Source: AR12 sp036265915
Lineage (GTDB): Bacteria; Methylomirabilota; Methylomirabilia; Rokubacteriales; CSP1-6
Assembly: GCA_036265915.1 (NCBI GenBank)
Contig: DATAOC010000040.1
Span: forward strand, 1-64,000
DNA: 64,000 nt
Direction of reading: 5' to 3'
In this document: one piece after another, positions 33,385-42,835 of the stretch
Layout: the number at the start of each line of letters is the position of its first letter
Position numbering within the stretch: the first letter of the stretch is position 1
Notes under the pieces: model-generated
Told to the model about the DNA's origin: nothing
Seen by the model: only the letters and a program-made list of their open reading frames with translations
Database searches by the model: none
Translations under genes and position numbers: made by a program

Positions 33385-35122
33385 GGCGAAGCCAGCGCTT
33401 GCCGAGGTAGGCCTCGATCACGGTGGGGTCGCGCACGACGTCGTTCGGCGCGCCCTCCGCGATGCGGCGGCCGTGATCGAGCACGACGAGCCGATCGACC
33501 AGCGGCACCACCGCGTACATCGTGTGCTCGATGATGACGACAGTCACGCCGGACTCGCGCAGTCGTCGGACGAGCGCGGCCATCGTCTCGACGCCGTCGC
33601 GGGAGAGCCCGGCCAGCGGCTCGTCCAGCAGGATGAGCTCCGGGACGCTGGCCAGGCAGCGGGCCAGCTCCATCAGCCGCAGGTCCAGCGTGGTGAGGCC
33701 GGACGGAACGTCGTCGGCGCGCGACGTGAGCCCGACCGTCTCCAGCGCCGCGAGCGCGCGCTCGCGCGCGGCGGCGGTCGCCCGCTCGTGCGCGAAGGCG
33801 CCGACCATCACGTTGTCGAGGACGGTGAGCTGAGGAAACGTCCGGACGACCTGGAACGTGCGGCCGATGCCGCGACGGCAGACGGCGCTCGGCCGCAGGC
33901 CGACGATGCTCTCGCCACGGTACCGCACGTCGCCCGCGTCGGGTCCGAGGAAGCCGTTGAGCACGTTGAAGAGCGTCGTCTTGCCGGCGCCGTTCGGGCC
34001 GATGACGCCGAGAACCTCGCCTGTGCGCACGGTGAAGCTCACGTCGTCGAGCGCGTGCAGACCGAGGAACGCGCGCGACACACCGGCCACCTCGAGCAGC
34101 GTGCCGCCCGGCGCGGCCGACGCGCGGCCGGGCGGCGCCGCGACGGCGTGCGGCTTCGCCATCGCGGGCGCGCGCTCGCCGACGGGCCGCCGCCGGCGGA
34201 GCGCGTGCAGGCGCCAGTAGATGCCCTCGGGGGCGAACAGCGTGACGACGACCAGCGCGGCGCCGTACACGACGCCCTGGATGCCGGGCAGCCGGTCGCC
34301 GACGGTGGCGTCCAGCGTCTCGCTCAGCGGCACCATGATCACGGCGCCGATGAGCGGCCCCCATTTGCTGCCGATGCCGCCGACGAGGCAGACGACGAGC
34401 GTCTGGACGATGACGAGGACGCCGAAGACGGCCTCCGGCGTGACGACGAACAGGATCGCGTGCGCGTAGATGGCGCCGATCACGGCGGCGGGCGCGGCGC
34501 TGAGCATGTAGGCGAGCATCTTGGCGCGGAACGTGTCGACGCCGGCGGCCTCGGCCGCCTGCTCGTTGGCGCGCAGCGCGCGCAGCGCGTAGCCGAGTCG
34601 CGAGCCCTCGATCCAGTCCGACAGCAGCAGGGTGCCGGCGAGCGCGGCCAGCGCGAGCAGGTCGTAGACGCGCGGATCCCCGAACTGCATGAACGCGGCC
34701 GGGCGGTCGCGCACCATGGGTATCGACACTTCCTGGTAGCCGAGGTAGTCCATCACGATGCGGAAGATGAGCGGATAGGCGAGCGTGGCGAGCGCGAAGT
34801 AGATTCCCGCCAGGCGGAAGGTCGGCAGCCCGATGAGGACGGCGGCCAGCACCGCCGCCAGCGCGCCCACGAGCATGCCGAGCCACGGGCTGAGCCGTGC
34901 GGTGACGACGAGCAGCACCGTGACGTACGCCCCGATCCCGAAGAACGCCTGATGGCCGAACGACGTCTGGCCCGCATAGCCGCTGATGATGTTCCAGGCG
35001 AGGCCCATGGTGGCCCACACGAGGACCAGCGTGAAGATGCGGTGGTGGTAACGCTCGCCGAGGGCGAAGGCAACGGCCACGCCGAGCAGCACCACCAGCG
35101 CCATCGGCAGCAGCCGCCGCAT
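33362..35122 (-). CDS. Fused Liv permease-ATPase (LivM-LivG)
   Basis: A 586-residue fusion. Residues 1-300 are a LivM permease with AWNIISGYAGQTSFGHQAF and the loop ALRANEQAAEAAGVD. After a Pro/Ala-rich linker, residues about 335-580 are a LivG ATPase with Walker A GPNGAGKT near 371 and Walker B LILLDEP. The signature position reads LTTLDLRLMELARCL, departing from the usual LxYGxQRxLE. The first Liv operon keeps livM and livG separate. I chose ATG 35122; the codon before it (GTG 35125) is also possible and overlaps the livH stop. Confidence 0.92.
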   Translation of the reverse strand: MRRLLPMALVVLLGVAVAFALGERYHHRIFTLVLVWATMGLAWNIISGYAGQTSFGHQAFFGIGAYVTVLLVVTARLSPWLGMLVGALAAVLAAVLIGLPTFRLAGIYFALATLAYPLIFRIVMDYLGYQEVSIPMVRDRPAAFMQFGDPRVYDLLALAALAGTLLLSDWIEGSRLGYALRALRANEQAAEAAGVDTFRAKMLAYMLSAAPAAVIGAIYAHAILFVVTPEAVFGVLVIVQTLVVCLVGGIGSKWGPLIGAVIMVPLSETLDATVGDRLPGIQGVVYGAALVVVTLFAPEGIYWRLHALRRRRPVGERAPAMAKPHAVAAPPGRASAAPGGTLLEVAGVSRAFLGLHALDDVSFTVRTGEVLGVIGPNGAGKTTLFNVLNGFLGPDAGDVRYRGESIVGLRPSAVCRRGIGRTFQVVRTFPQLTVLDNVMVGAFAHERATAAARERALAALETVGLTSRADDVPSGLTTLDLRLMELARCLASVPELILLDEPLAGLSRDGVETMAALVRRLRESGVTVVIIEHTMYAVVPLVDRLVVLDHGRRIAEGAPNDVVRDPTVIEAYLGKRWLRHADGLRA

Positions 35123-36012
35123 CACACGGCGCGCAGTCGCCGGCCGAACAGCCCTTGCGGTCTCAGGTAGAGCACCAGCAGGAAGGTGACGAACACGCCG
35201 ACGTTCTGCAGCTGGAACGGCAGCACGAGCAGCGTGAGCGACTGCACGAGCCCGATGAGCAGTCCGCCCGCGAACGCGCCGGGGATGGAGCCGAGCCCGC
35301 CCAGCACGACCGCGACGAACATCAGCACGATGAAGTTCACGGCCACCGTCGGCTCGATCGGATGGTACGTCGCGAGCAGGCCGCCGGCGGCGGCGACGAG
35401 GGCGATGCCGACGCCGAAGGCGAGGCCGTGCATGGCGCGGACATCGATGCCCTGGTAGGCAGCCGCCTCCGGATCGTCAGCGGCGGCGCGCAGCGCCTTG
35501 CCGAGATCTGTGCGCGTGAGGAAGACGTACACGCCGGCGGCCAGCACCAGCGCCATGGCGAACGCGTACGAGCGCGCCTGGTTCAGCAGCAGGCCGCCCA
35601 CGGCGAAGGCGTGCGTGGCGTACGCGGTCCGGATGCCGCGCGGCATCGGCGTCAGCAGCATGGTGGCGCCGTTGGTGACGATGAGCGACAGCCCGAGGGT
35701 GAGGATCAGCTGCGCGTCCATCAGCCGCTGGGCGTCGCCGCCACCGGTGACGTGAACCAGCAGCGTCCGGTGCACGAGCACGCCGAGCAGGAAGAACGGC
35801 GGGATCACGACGAGCGCGCCGAGGAGCGGATCGACGCCGGCCAGGGCCAGGAAGTACGTGACGTACATCCCGAGCATCATGAAATCGCCCTGAGCGAAGT
35901 TGACCACGCGCATGACGCCGAAGATCAGCGCCAGCCCGATGCTCATGAGCGCGTAGACGCCGCCCACGAGCAGGCCCGTCACGACGTACTGCGCGAGATC
36001 GGCCGCCGCCAC
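35122..36012 (-). CDS. livH: Liv-type ABC permease LivH
   Basis: A 296-residue permease, GTG start at 36012, beginning AAADLAQYVVTGLLVGGVYALM and carrying LIFGVMRVVNFAQGDFMMLG, the LivH signature. It has about eight membrane segments and the cytoplasmic loop KALRAAADDPEAAAYQGID. It follows the binding-protein gene by only 6 bases and overlaps the fusion gene, so the operon is tightly coupled. Confidence 0.93.
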   Translation of the reverse strand: MAAADLAQYVVTGLLVGGVYALMSIGLALIFGVMRVVNFAQGDFMMLGMYVTYFLALAGVDPLLGALVVIPPFFLLGVLVHRTLLVHVTGGGDAQRLMDAQLILTLGLSLIVTNGATMLLTPMPRGIRTAYATHAFAVGGLLLNQARSYAFAMALVLAAGVYVFLTRTDLGKALRAAADDPEAAAYQGIDVRAMHGLAFGVGIALVAAAGGLLATYHPIEPTVAVNFIVLMFVAVVLGGLGSIPGAFAGGLLIGLVQSLTLLVLPFQLQNVGVFVTFLLVLYLRPQGLFGRRLRAV

Positions 36013-36018
36013 CCGCCG

Positions 36019-37233
36019 CTACTTGGCGCCGTGCCAGTTGGGCTTGCGCGTCGCGTACTCCGCCGGCACCACCGTGAACGGCTCGCCGTTCTGCCACTGC
36101 ACGATGATCGGCGCCGCCCCGATGCGCCGGCCGCGCTCGTCGTACTTGATGCGCCCGGGCGCCAGGGTGGTGGCGGCGGGTCCCGTTCGCAGATCGAGCT
36201 TGGCCACCGCGTCGCGGATGGCCCGGGGATCGGCGGACTTCGCCATCTCCGCCGCTTCCTTGATGATCCAGACGTGCGCGTACGCCATGAGCGGATCCTG
36301 CGTCATGAACGGCTCGCCCGTGCGCTCGGTGAAGCGCTTGACCAGCTCCTCCTGACCCTTCAGCGGGTGCGCGGCGACCACCGACATGATGTTGTCGAGC
36401 AGCTCCTTGCCGACGGTCTTGACGTACTCGGGCGTGACCAGCCAGGCGCCGACGCCCTGGATCGGCACCTTGACGCCGAACTCCTTCACTTTCTGCAGCA
36501 CCTGGATCGAGTCCGGGAAGTTGGTGGCGCCGTAGAAGACGATGTCGGGCTGCGTTCCGCGAAGCTTCTGCACGATGGCGGTGGCGTCGGCGAGCGGCGG
36601 CGTCCACACCTCGTCCACGACGATCTCGATGCCCTTGGCCTTGAGCAGCTTCTCGCGCAGCGGCTTGAAGAAGAACACGGTGGCCGCGGTGTTGTCGCCG
36701 ACGATGGCGGCCTTCCGGATCGGCTGGTTGTTGCGCTTCGCGAGGTCGACCACGAGGTCCAGCGCCTGCTCGGCCTGCACGGAGGACACGGGGCTCGTCT
36801 GGAACGTGTACTTGAAGCCGCGCTCCGTGATCGAGTCCGCGTAGGAGAGCGTGAACCACGGCACCTCGAGGCGCTCGGCGACCTCGGTCACGCCGAGCGT
36901 GAACGAGCTGAGCCAGGCGCCGATGCCGGCGCTGATCTTCTCGCGCGTCAGCGCGCGCTGGGCCGCGCTCACGGCCTTCTCCACGCTATCGCCGGCGTCC
37001 GCCTCGCGCAGCACCAGCTTGGCGCCGCCGAGGGCCTTGATCCCGCCCTGCGCGTTGATCTCGGCGATCGCCATCTCGGCGCCCATCTTCTTGAGCTGCC
37101 CCTGGCGCGCCCAGCGCCCGGAGAGCGGCACCACCAGCGCGATCTTCACGTCGTCGGCCGCGCGGGCGGTGAGGGGAAGCAGCGTCATCGGCGCCGCCAG
37201 CAGCACGGCGAGCAGGAGCGCGAGTGGCTTCAT
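36019..37233 (-). CDS. Liv-type ABC substrate-binding protein
   Basis: A 404-residue periplasmic binding protein with a Sec signal (MKPLALLLAVLLAAPMTLL, likely cut after TARA). The mature start VKIALVVPLSGRWARQGQ and the block AIAEINAQGGIKALGG are typical of the family. ATG 37233 has GAGGAGA upstream. It stands 11 bases behind an enoyl-CoA hydratase gene and at the head of the transporter genes, which suggests that the ligand is an acid degraded by a CoA route. Confidence 0.92.
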   Translation of the reverse strand: MKPLALLLAVLLAAPMTLLPLTARAADDVKIALVVPLSGRWARQGQLKKMGAEMAIAEINAQGGIKALGGAKLVLREADAGDSVEKAVSAAQRALTREKISAGIGAWLSSFTLGVTEVAERLEVPWFTLSYADSITERGFKYTFQTSPVSSVQAEQALDLVVDLAKRNNQPIRKAAIVGDNTAATVFFFKPLREKLLKAKGIEIVVDEVWTPPLADATAIVQKLRGTQPDIVFYGATNFPDSIQVLQKVKEFGVKVPIQGVGAWLVTPEYVKTVGKELLDNIMSVVAAHPLKGQEELVKRFTERTGEPFMTQDPLMAYAHVWIIKEAAEMAKSADPRAIRDAVAKLDLRTGPAATTLAPGRIKYDERGRRIGAAPIIVQWQNGEPFTVVPAEYATRKPNWHGAK

Positions 37234-37244
37234 CGATCGTCTCC

Positions 37245-38000
37245 TCAGGAGTAATTCGGGGTGCGTTTCTCGAGAAAGGCGCGGACGCCCTCCTTGAAGT
37301 GCGCGCTGCGCCGCACGCGATCGCCGAGCTCCTGCTCGAGCGCCTCGCGGGACATCGCGTGGTCCGCGATGGTGCTGCTGATCTGCTGCTTCACCGCTTG
37401 CACGGCGGCCGGGCTGTTGGCCGCGATCGTCTCCGCCGTCTCCAGCGCCCACGCCATGAGCCGGTCGGCCGGCACCACGCGGTTCACCAGCCCGATGCGT
37501 GCGGCCTCCGTCGCATCGATGAGCCGTCCGGTCAGCAGGAGCTCCATCGCGTGCACGTGGCCGATTTGCTGCACGAGCTTCACGGTGGCGCCGCCGAACG
37601 GATAGATCGACCAGCGGACTTCCGGCAGTCCGAAGCGCGCATGCGGCGCGGCCGCTCGCACGTCGGTCGAGAGCAGCAGCTCGAGCCCGCCGGCCACGCA
37701 GTCGCCGTTGACGGCCGCCACGATCGGCTTGGCGTACGGCCGGTTCTTGAGCAGCGCGTGGCTGACCATGCGCGCCATCGCCGGCTCGGCGGAGAGATCG
37801 CCGCTCACGTCGGCGCCCGCGCTGAACGCGCGCTCGCCCGCGCCGGTCAGCACGATGCACCGGCAGGCGTCGCGCTCGAGGCGATCCCACAGGGCGGCCA
37901 GCTCGGCCATCATCGCGCGCGGCATCGCGTTGCGGCGCGGCTGGTTGTCGATGGTCACCACGACGACGTGGGGCCCGTGCGGCTCCGCGCGCAGCTCCAT
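37245..38000 (-). CDS. Enoyl-CoA hydratase/isomerase family protein
   Basis: A 251-residue crotonase-fold protein. The oxyanion-hole segments are AFSAGADVSGDL and VNGDCVAGGLELLLSTD; the usual first catalytic Glu lies in the region AHARFGLPEVRW, where E is present. The C-terminal helices end in KEGVRAFLEKRTPNY as in true hydratases. It would hydrate or isomerise an enoyl-CoA. Its start overlaps the stop of the quinone oxidoreductase gene (ATGA), and the binding protein follows, making one operon. Confidence 0.9.
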   Translation of the reverse strand: MELRAEPHGPHVVVVTIDNQPRRNAMPRAMMAELAALWDRLERDACRCIVLTGAGERAFSAGADVSGDLSAEPAMARMVSHALLKNRPYAKPIVAAVNGDCVAGGLELLLSTDVRAAAPHARFGLPEVRWSIYPFGGATVKLVQQIGHVHAMELLLTGRLIDATEAARIGLVNRVVPADRLMAWALETAETIAANSPAAVQAVKQQISSTIADHAMSREALEQELGDRVRRSAHFKEGVRAFLEKRTPNYS

Positions 38001-38983
38001 CAGCCGCGCCGCTCCGGCACGACGATGATCTTGCCGTGCGCCTTGCGGTCGGTGAGCAGGCGGATCGCGTCGGTTCCGCGGGAGAGCGGCAGCCGGTGCG
38101 TGACCAGCGGCCGTACGCGGCCGGCCGCGTACCAGGCGAGCAGCTCGTCCACCGAGCGCTGCAGCTTGTCCGGCGCGTGCCAGCGGAAATAGCGGAGGGA
38201 CGAGCCGAGCGCCGCGCGATGCTTCACGAGCAGACGGTTGGCCGGGATGCTCGGGATGCCGCCGACGAAGCCGATCAGCAGTATCCGGCCCCCCCAGCCG
38301 AGTGACGAGAGCGCGGCGTCGAACAGGTCGCCGCCGACGGGATCGAAGCACACGTCGGCGCCCTTGCCGTCGGTGAGCGCCATCACGCGCTCCGTCAGCT
38401 TCTCGGTGGCGTAATCGATGGTGGCATCGGCCCCGTGCTCGCGCGCCACCGCCAGCTTGGCCGCGGTGCTCGCGGCGGCGATGACGCGCGCGCCCATCGC
38501 CTTGCCGATCTCGACCGCCGTCAGGCCGACGCCACCCGCCGCGCCGAGCACGAGCAGCGTCTCGCCCGCTTCGAGCCGGCCCTGCCACCGGATCGCGACG
38601 TGGCTCGAGAGGTAGGCGATCGGAAACGCGCCCGCCTGGTCGAACGGCATCGCGTCGGGGATCGCGAACGTCTCGGCCTCGTCGGCGAGCGCCTGCTCGG
38701 CAAAGCCGCCGTAAGCGAGAATGGCCATGACGCGGTCGCCGGCGCGGAAGCGCGTGACGCCCTCGCCGCAGCGGGCCACCACGCCGGCCGTCTCCAGGCC
38801 GGGGCTGAAGGGAAATTCCGGGCGCGTCTGGTACTTGCCGGCGACCATGATGGCATCGGCGTAGTTCACGCCGGTGGCCGCGACGTCGATCACCAGCTGG
38901 CCGGGCTCCGGCGTCGGCGGCGGCAGCTCTTCGAGCTTCAGGTCGTCCACGGGTCCCCATGCGCGACAGACGAGGGCTTTCAT
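38000..38983 (-). CDS. NADPH:quinone oxidoreductase-like zinc-independent MDR
   Basis: A 327-residue medium-chain dehydrogenase/reductase. It begins MKALVCRAWGPVDDLKLEE, has the NADP site LVLGAAGGVGLTAVEIGKAMGA near residue 145 and lacks the zinc cysteines, as in QOR (crotonyl-CoA reductase is a remoter relative). It reduces quinones or alpha,beta-unsaturated carbonyls. It leads the operon QOR, enoyl-CoA hydratase, Liv transporter. A TATGCT at complement 38993-38998 may be the -10. Confidence 0.9.
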   Translation of the reverse strand: MKALVCRAWGPVDDLKLEELPPPTPEPGQLVIDVAATGVNYADAIMVAGKYQTRPEFPFSPGLETAGVVARCGEGVTRFRAGDRVMAILAYGGFAEQALADEAETFAIPDAMPFDQAGAFPIAYLSSHVAIRWQGRLEAGETLLVLGAAGGVGLTAVEIGKAMGARVIAAASTAAKLAVAREHGADATIDYATEKLTERVMALTDGKGADVCFDPVGGDLFDAALSSLGWGGRILLIGFVGGIPSIPANRLLVKHRAALGSSLRYFRWHAPDKLQRSVDELLAWYAAGRVRPLVTHRLPLSRGTDAIRLLTDRKAHGKIIVVPERRG

Positions 38984-39049
38984 CGTCCCGGAAGCATACA
39001 CGGGAGCGCTCGCTTGCGGGATGGCCGCGGGCGATGCAGACTTCGCCCG

Positions 39050-40099
39050 ATGCGCGTTCGCGTCCACATGCGCGTTCCCGGCACCGCGCCGATGCCCGAG
39101 CTCATGCGCCTCATCGGCGGGATCGAGCGTGCGGGCTTCGATGGCGCCGGCATCCTGGACAGCCAGCTCCTGTCGCGCGACACGTTCGTCGTGCTCGCAC
39201 AGGCGGCGACGCACACGTCGCGACTGGAGCTGTTTCCCGCAGTGACGAATCCGCTGACGCGTCACGCCTCCGTCCTGGCCGGCGCCATCCAGAGCGTCGA
39301 GGAGCTGGCGCCGGGGCGCGTCAAGTTCGTGATGGGCACCGGCTACACGTCCGCCAGCACGATCGGCCGCCGCCCGGCCACGCTGTCGGAGATGCGCGAG
39401 TGCCTGCTGCGCGTGCGCGCGCTCCTCGCCGGCGACGCCGTCGACTTCGGCGGCACGCCGGGCCGCCTCGCGTTCGCCGCGAAGCGACCGATCCCGCTGA
39501 TCATGGCCGCGTCGGGGCCGAAGGCGATCGAGCTCGCGGGCGAGGTCGCCGACGGCGTGCTGTTGCTGGTCGGCTTCAATCAGGGCATCGTCACGCGCGC
39601 GCTCGAGCACCTCGAGCGAGGGGCCAGGCGCGGCGGCCGGCGGCTCGCGGACCTCGAGATCATCTGGGCGGTGCGCATCGCGACAGCGCCGACCACGGCC
39701 GAGGCGCGGCGACTGGCGCGGCCGACGGCCGTGCACTGGGGCGTCCTGCGCTGGGGCGGACACTGGCTCGAGCCCGCCGGCGTGCGGCTGCCGAAGCTCG
39801 AGATCCCGGCCGCCGTTCACGCGGTCTACCCGGACCTCTCGCACGCGCACGACTGGGAAGCGGCCATCGCCGCCACCGCCTTCGTCTCCGACGACGTGGT
39901 CGCCGAGCTGTGCGATGCCCTCGGCCTCGTCGGCGCGCCGGCCGAGTGCGGCGCGCGCATCGCGGCGATGACGAAGCTCGGCGTCCGGAACCTCTACTTG
40001 ATGCCCGTGCTGACGTTCGCGCCGCCGCAGCAAGAGATCGCCGCGTTCCGCGACGTCGTCTTCCCGCGGCTGCGCGAGCTTGGCCTCAGAGCGCCCTGA
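39050..40099 (+). CDS. LLM-class flavin-dependent oxidoreductase
   Basis: A 349-residue luciferase-like monooxygenase-fold protein (F420 or FMN dependent). Typical parts are GIERAGFDGAGILDSQ, LFPAVTNPLTRHASVLAGAI, GRVKFVMGTGYTSA and PIPLIMAASGPKAIELAGEVADG. It is close in pattern to methylene-tetrahydromethanopterin reductase-like members. The start ATG 39050 gives the standard N-terminus MRVRVHMRVPG. Its 3' end overlaps the convergent cytochrome gene by 14 bases. Confidence 0.88.
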   Translation: MRVRVHMRVPGTAPMPELMRLIGGIERAGFDGAGILDSQLLSRDTFVVLAQAATHTSRLELFPAVTNPLTRHASVLAGAIQSVEELAPGRVKFVMGTGYTSASTIGRRPATLSEMRECLLRVRALLAGDAVDFGGTPGRLAFAAKRPIPLIMAASGPKAIELAGEVADGVLLLVGFNQGIVTRALEHLERGARRGGRRLADLEIIWAVRIATAPTTAEARRLARPTAVHWGVLRWGGHWLEPAGVRLPKLEIPAAVHAVYPDLSHAHDWEAAIAATAFVSDDVVAELCDALGLVGAPAECGARIAAMTKLGVRNLYLMPVLTFAPPQQEIAAFRDVVFPRLRELGLRAP

Positions 40100-41537
40100 G
40101 GAAGGCCACCAGGTCGGCCTTCTGCTGGTCGCTGAGCTTCAGCTCGAAGCGGTTGTCGTAGAAGTTCACCACCTCGGCCAGCGTGGCGGCGGCGCCGTTG
40201 TGGAAGTACGGAGCGCGCCCGGACAGGCCGCGCAGGATCGGTCCCTTGAATCGCCCGATGTCGCTCCACTTGCCGGTGATCAGCGCCCGGCCGGGATCCG
40301 TGGTCACCTTCGTCCGGCGCGTCGTCTTGTTCCGCAACGTGTACACGGGCATGTCGCCGACGACGAGGCCGAAGCGATTGCGCAGGCTGCCGCGCACCGG
40401 CGGGTCGGCGACGCCGATGTCGAGTGGCGCCGGCACCGAGTGGTCCCCGGCGTGCGGCGTGTCGTGGCAGGTGCTGCACGTCCCCGTCACGACGCGCACG
40501 TTGAAATCGTCGTTGATGCCGGCCACGTTCGTGATCCTGATCGGTAGCGTGTTGAACAGCGTCTCGCCGCGGGCGATGGCCGCGCGTGCCTCGTCGCGAG
40601 CGCTGCCGCGCGCGCCCTGCCAGCCCTCGAACTCGGTGAAGACGACAGGGTCGAAGTTCGGGTTCTTCCCGGTGCAGTTCGCTCCGTTGGCGTCGCAGCC
40701 GAGCGGATCGTTGCCACCGAATTCGAACGGCTCCGTCGCAAGGACGTCCGGCCCGCCCGCCGCGCCGTCCGCCGCCAGGTTGCCCGCGCGCCGGTCGACG
40801 AGCTGGGCGGTGAAGAGCCCGAGCTCGTAGTTGACGATGGCGCCGCGCTGCGCGGGCGCGACGTCGTTCGGCGACTGCGCGTGCCCGGTGGTCGCGTCGT
40901 TCGCCTGCTTCGAAAGATCGAAGTGGATCGCCGCCGCGTTGCCCCGCTGGTCGGTCTCGCGCCCGTCCCACATGACCGTGCTGAGGAAGGTCAGGTTGGT
41001 GGAGGGCAACGGACGTCGAAAGAGCGACAGCTCCGTGCTGCTGGCGAACCGGTAAGGGTCGTCCACGCGCACGAGCTCGAACTCGGCGCCCGGCGGAATG
41101 CCCATGCCGACGCGGATCACGCCCTTGGTGAGCAGCATGCTGTAGGCCGCCAGCCGGGCGAGCGGCGTCGAGACGTCGGCCTCCGGAGAATTTGCGCCGT
41201 CGTTCGTCCGGAAGATCGGATCGGTGCCGCCCGTGCTCAGGAAGCGCGCCCGGACGGCGGCCGGCGTGATCGTCATGTTCGTCTTCGGATCGTGGCAGGT
41301 GACGCAGCGGCGCCCGTTGCTCCCGAGCTCCTGGTAGAACGGGTTGCCGTCGTCCACCACGGGGCCGCCCACGTGAATCGTCCGCGCCACGCCGGCGTCG
41401 TTCCGCGACTCGACGCTGGAGTCGCCCGAGGACGCCGGGCCGGCGGCGCGCGCGGCGGACGCGACGAGCGCGGCGAGCGCGGCGACGAAGAGGACCGGAA
41501 TGATCGACACTGCAGACGCGCGAGTGGTGAATCGCAT
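40086..41537 (-). CDS. Di-haem cytochrome c (cytochrome c peroxidase/MauG-like)
   Basis: A 483-residue exported protein with a Sec signal (about residues 12-33). Two haem motifs are seen: CVTCH with C78/C81 and CSTCH near residue 350. The C-terminal domain has RGLSGRAPYFHNGAAATLAEVVNFYD, the hallmark of the CCP/MauG group, with the distal-ligand region. Members reduce peroxide or make oxidative modifications in the periplasm. ATG 41537 has GGGAGA upstream; a longer start is unlikely because it would put residues before the signal. Confidence 0.88.
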   Translation of the reverse strand: MRFTTRASAVSIIPVLFVAALAALVASAARAAGPASSGDSSVESRNDAGVARTIHVGGPVVDDGNPFYQELGSNGRRCVTCHDPKTNMTITPAAVRARFLSTGGTDPIFRTNDGANSPEADVSTPLARLAAYSMLLTKGVIRVGMGIPPGAEFELVRVDDPYRFASSTELSLFRRPLPSTNLTFLSTVMWDGRETDQRGNAAAIHFDLSKQANDATTGHAQSPNDVAPAQRGAIVNYELGLFTAQLVDRRAGNLAADGAAGGPDVLATEPFEFGGNDPLGCDANGANCTGKNPNFDPVVFTEFEGWQGARGSARDEARAAIARGETLFNTLPIRITNVAGINDDFNVRVVTGTCSTCHDTPHAGDHSVPAPLDIGVADPPVRGSLRNRFGLVVGDMPVYTLRNKTTRRTKVTTDPGRALITGKWSDIGRFKGPILRGLSGRAPYFHNGAAATLAEVVNFYDNRFELKLSDQQKADLVAFLRAL

Positions 41538-41663
41538 CGGATCTCCCTCGAGAAAAACGGAGTCGGCGGCTGTTCGGCGCTTACATCGCACGAGGTGCCA
41601 AGCGTCGTCAAGCACCAGGGGCCGGCCGGCGGCTCGCGGCCGACCGCCACGCTCGAGGCCGGC

Positions 41664-42272
41664 TCAGAGCGCGATCAGACCCTGACGGACACCGACCGCC
41701 ACGGCCTCGGTGCGGCTGCGCGCGCGCAGCTTGTCGAGCACCGAGGCGACGTGGAACTTCACCGTGTTGCGGGAGATCTTGAGCCGGATGGCGATCGCGC
41801 GATTGCTGAGCCCCTCCGCCATCATCTCCAGAACCTCGACCTCGCGCGATGTCAGCGCGCTCGCCGTGCCGTCCGCGCCGGCGGTCGCGGGCCCGGCGAG
41901 CGCGTCGGGATCGACGACGAGCAGCCCCGCCCGCGTCGCGGCCACCGCCGCGGACAGCTCGTCGGGGCCGGCGTCGGCGCGGAGCACGGCGCGCACGCCG
42001 GCGCGACGAAGACGCGCCGTCCAGGCGGCGCGCGGCGCCGACGTCACCAGCACGATCGCCGGGGGCGGCGCCAGCCGGAGGCCGTCGAGTAGCCGAATGG
42101 CGGTCGCCAGCGGCATCGCGAGGATGACGACCGCCGTCGGATGCCGAGCACGCAACGCGTGCAGCGCGCCGGCCTCGATCACGGAGACGGAAAAGCTCGC
42201 GTTCGCGCGCAGCATCGCTTCCGTGCGGGCTCCGGTCACCGCCGTGTCGGCGACGACGAAGACGGACGTCAC
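41664..42272 (-). CDS. LuxR-family regulator with degenerate receiver domain
   Basis: A 202-residue NarL/LuxR-type regulator. Residues 1-115 have the receiver fold, but the acidic pocket and the phospho-Asp position are lost (HPTAVVILAMPLA where D-x-x-MP is expected), so it is unlikely to be phosphorylated. Residues 140-200 are a good LuxR helix-turn-helix: LTSREVEVLEMMAEGLSNRAIA, then NTVKFHVASVLDKL. GTG 42272 overlaps the stop of the protease gene before it. It probably controls its own operon of two proteases in response to something other than a kinase. Confidence 0.85.
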   Translation of the reverse strand: MTSVFVVADTAVTGARTEAMLRANASFSVSVIEAGALHALRARHPTAVVILAMPLATAIRLLDGLRLAPPPAIVLVTSAPRAAWTARLRRAGVRAVLRADAGPDELSAAVAATRAGLLVVDPDALAGPATAGADGTASALTSREVEVLEMMAEGLSNRAIAIRLKISRNTVKFHVASVLDKLRARSRTEAVAVGVRQGLIAL

Positions 42273-42835
42273 GGCGCTGTCAGCCCCGCCGCTCGCGCGA
42301 ACGCGATGACCCGCGCGACCGGCACCGCCAGCGCGAGGCCGCCGGCGACCATCGCGTTGAGTCCGACGACGGCGCCCGACACGTCGGCGAGCGGGCCACC
42401 CGAGTTGCCGGGCGCCAGCCGCACGTCGGCGTGAATCCACGGCACGCCGCCCGGTACGATCGGCGCCATGGCGTGGACGATGCCGGTGGTCACCGCGCCG
42501 CGCACCCCGAGCGGGTGACCGACGGCGACCACCAGCGAGCCGACGCGCGCCGGCGTCGTCGCGAGCGTCGCAGGGGCCAAGCCGGTGCCGCCGACCTCGA
42601 GCAAGGCGAGGTCCGCTTCGCGGTCACGCGCCACGATGCGGGCGGCGAGACGGACACCATCCATCAATCGTATCGCCACGCGCGGTGTGCCGACGACGTG
42701 CGCGCTCGTCACCACGTGGCCCCGCGGCCACAGGACCCCCGAGCCGAGCCCGCCACGCTCGCCGCTGATCTCCACCGTGATGCGGCGCAGCGCCTCCGCC
42801 ACGCCGGCGAAGTCGAGCGCCGCGTCGGGCATCAT
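42269..42835 (-). CDS. S1C serine protease (HtrA-like), no PDZ domain
   Basis: A 188-residue trypsin-like protease of the Do/HtrA family. The triad is His in VVTSAHVVG, Asp in READLALLEV and Ser in LAPGNSGGPLAD. There is no signal peptide and no PDZ domain, so it is shorter than DegP, and it should act in the cytoplasm or as a partner of the next protease. Its ATG overlaps the previous stop (ATGA). The order protease, protease, LuxR is one operon. Confidence 0.85.
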   Translation of the reverse strand: MMPDAALDFAGVAEALRRITVEISGERGGLGSGVLWPRGHVVTSAHVVGTPRVAIRLMDGVRLAARIVARDREADLALLEVGGTGLAPATLATTPARVGSLVVAVGHPLGVRGAVTTGIVHAMAPIVPGGVPWIHADVRLAPGNSGGPLADVSGAVVGLNAMVAGGLALAVPVARVIAFARAAGLTAP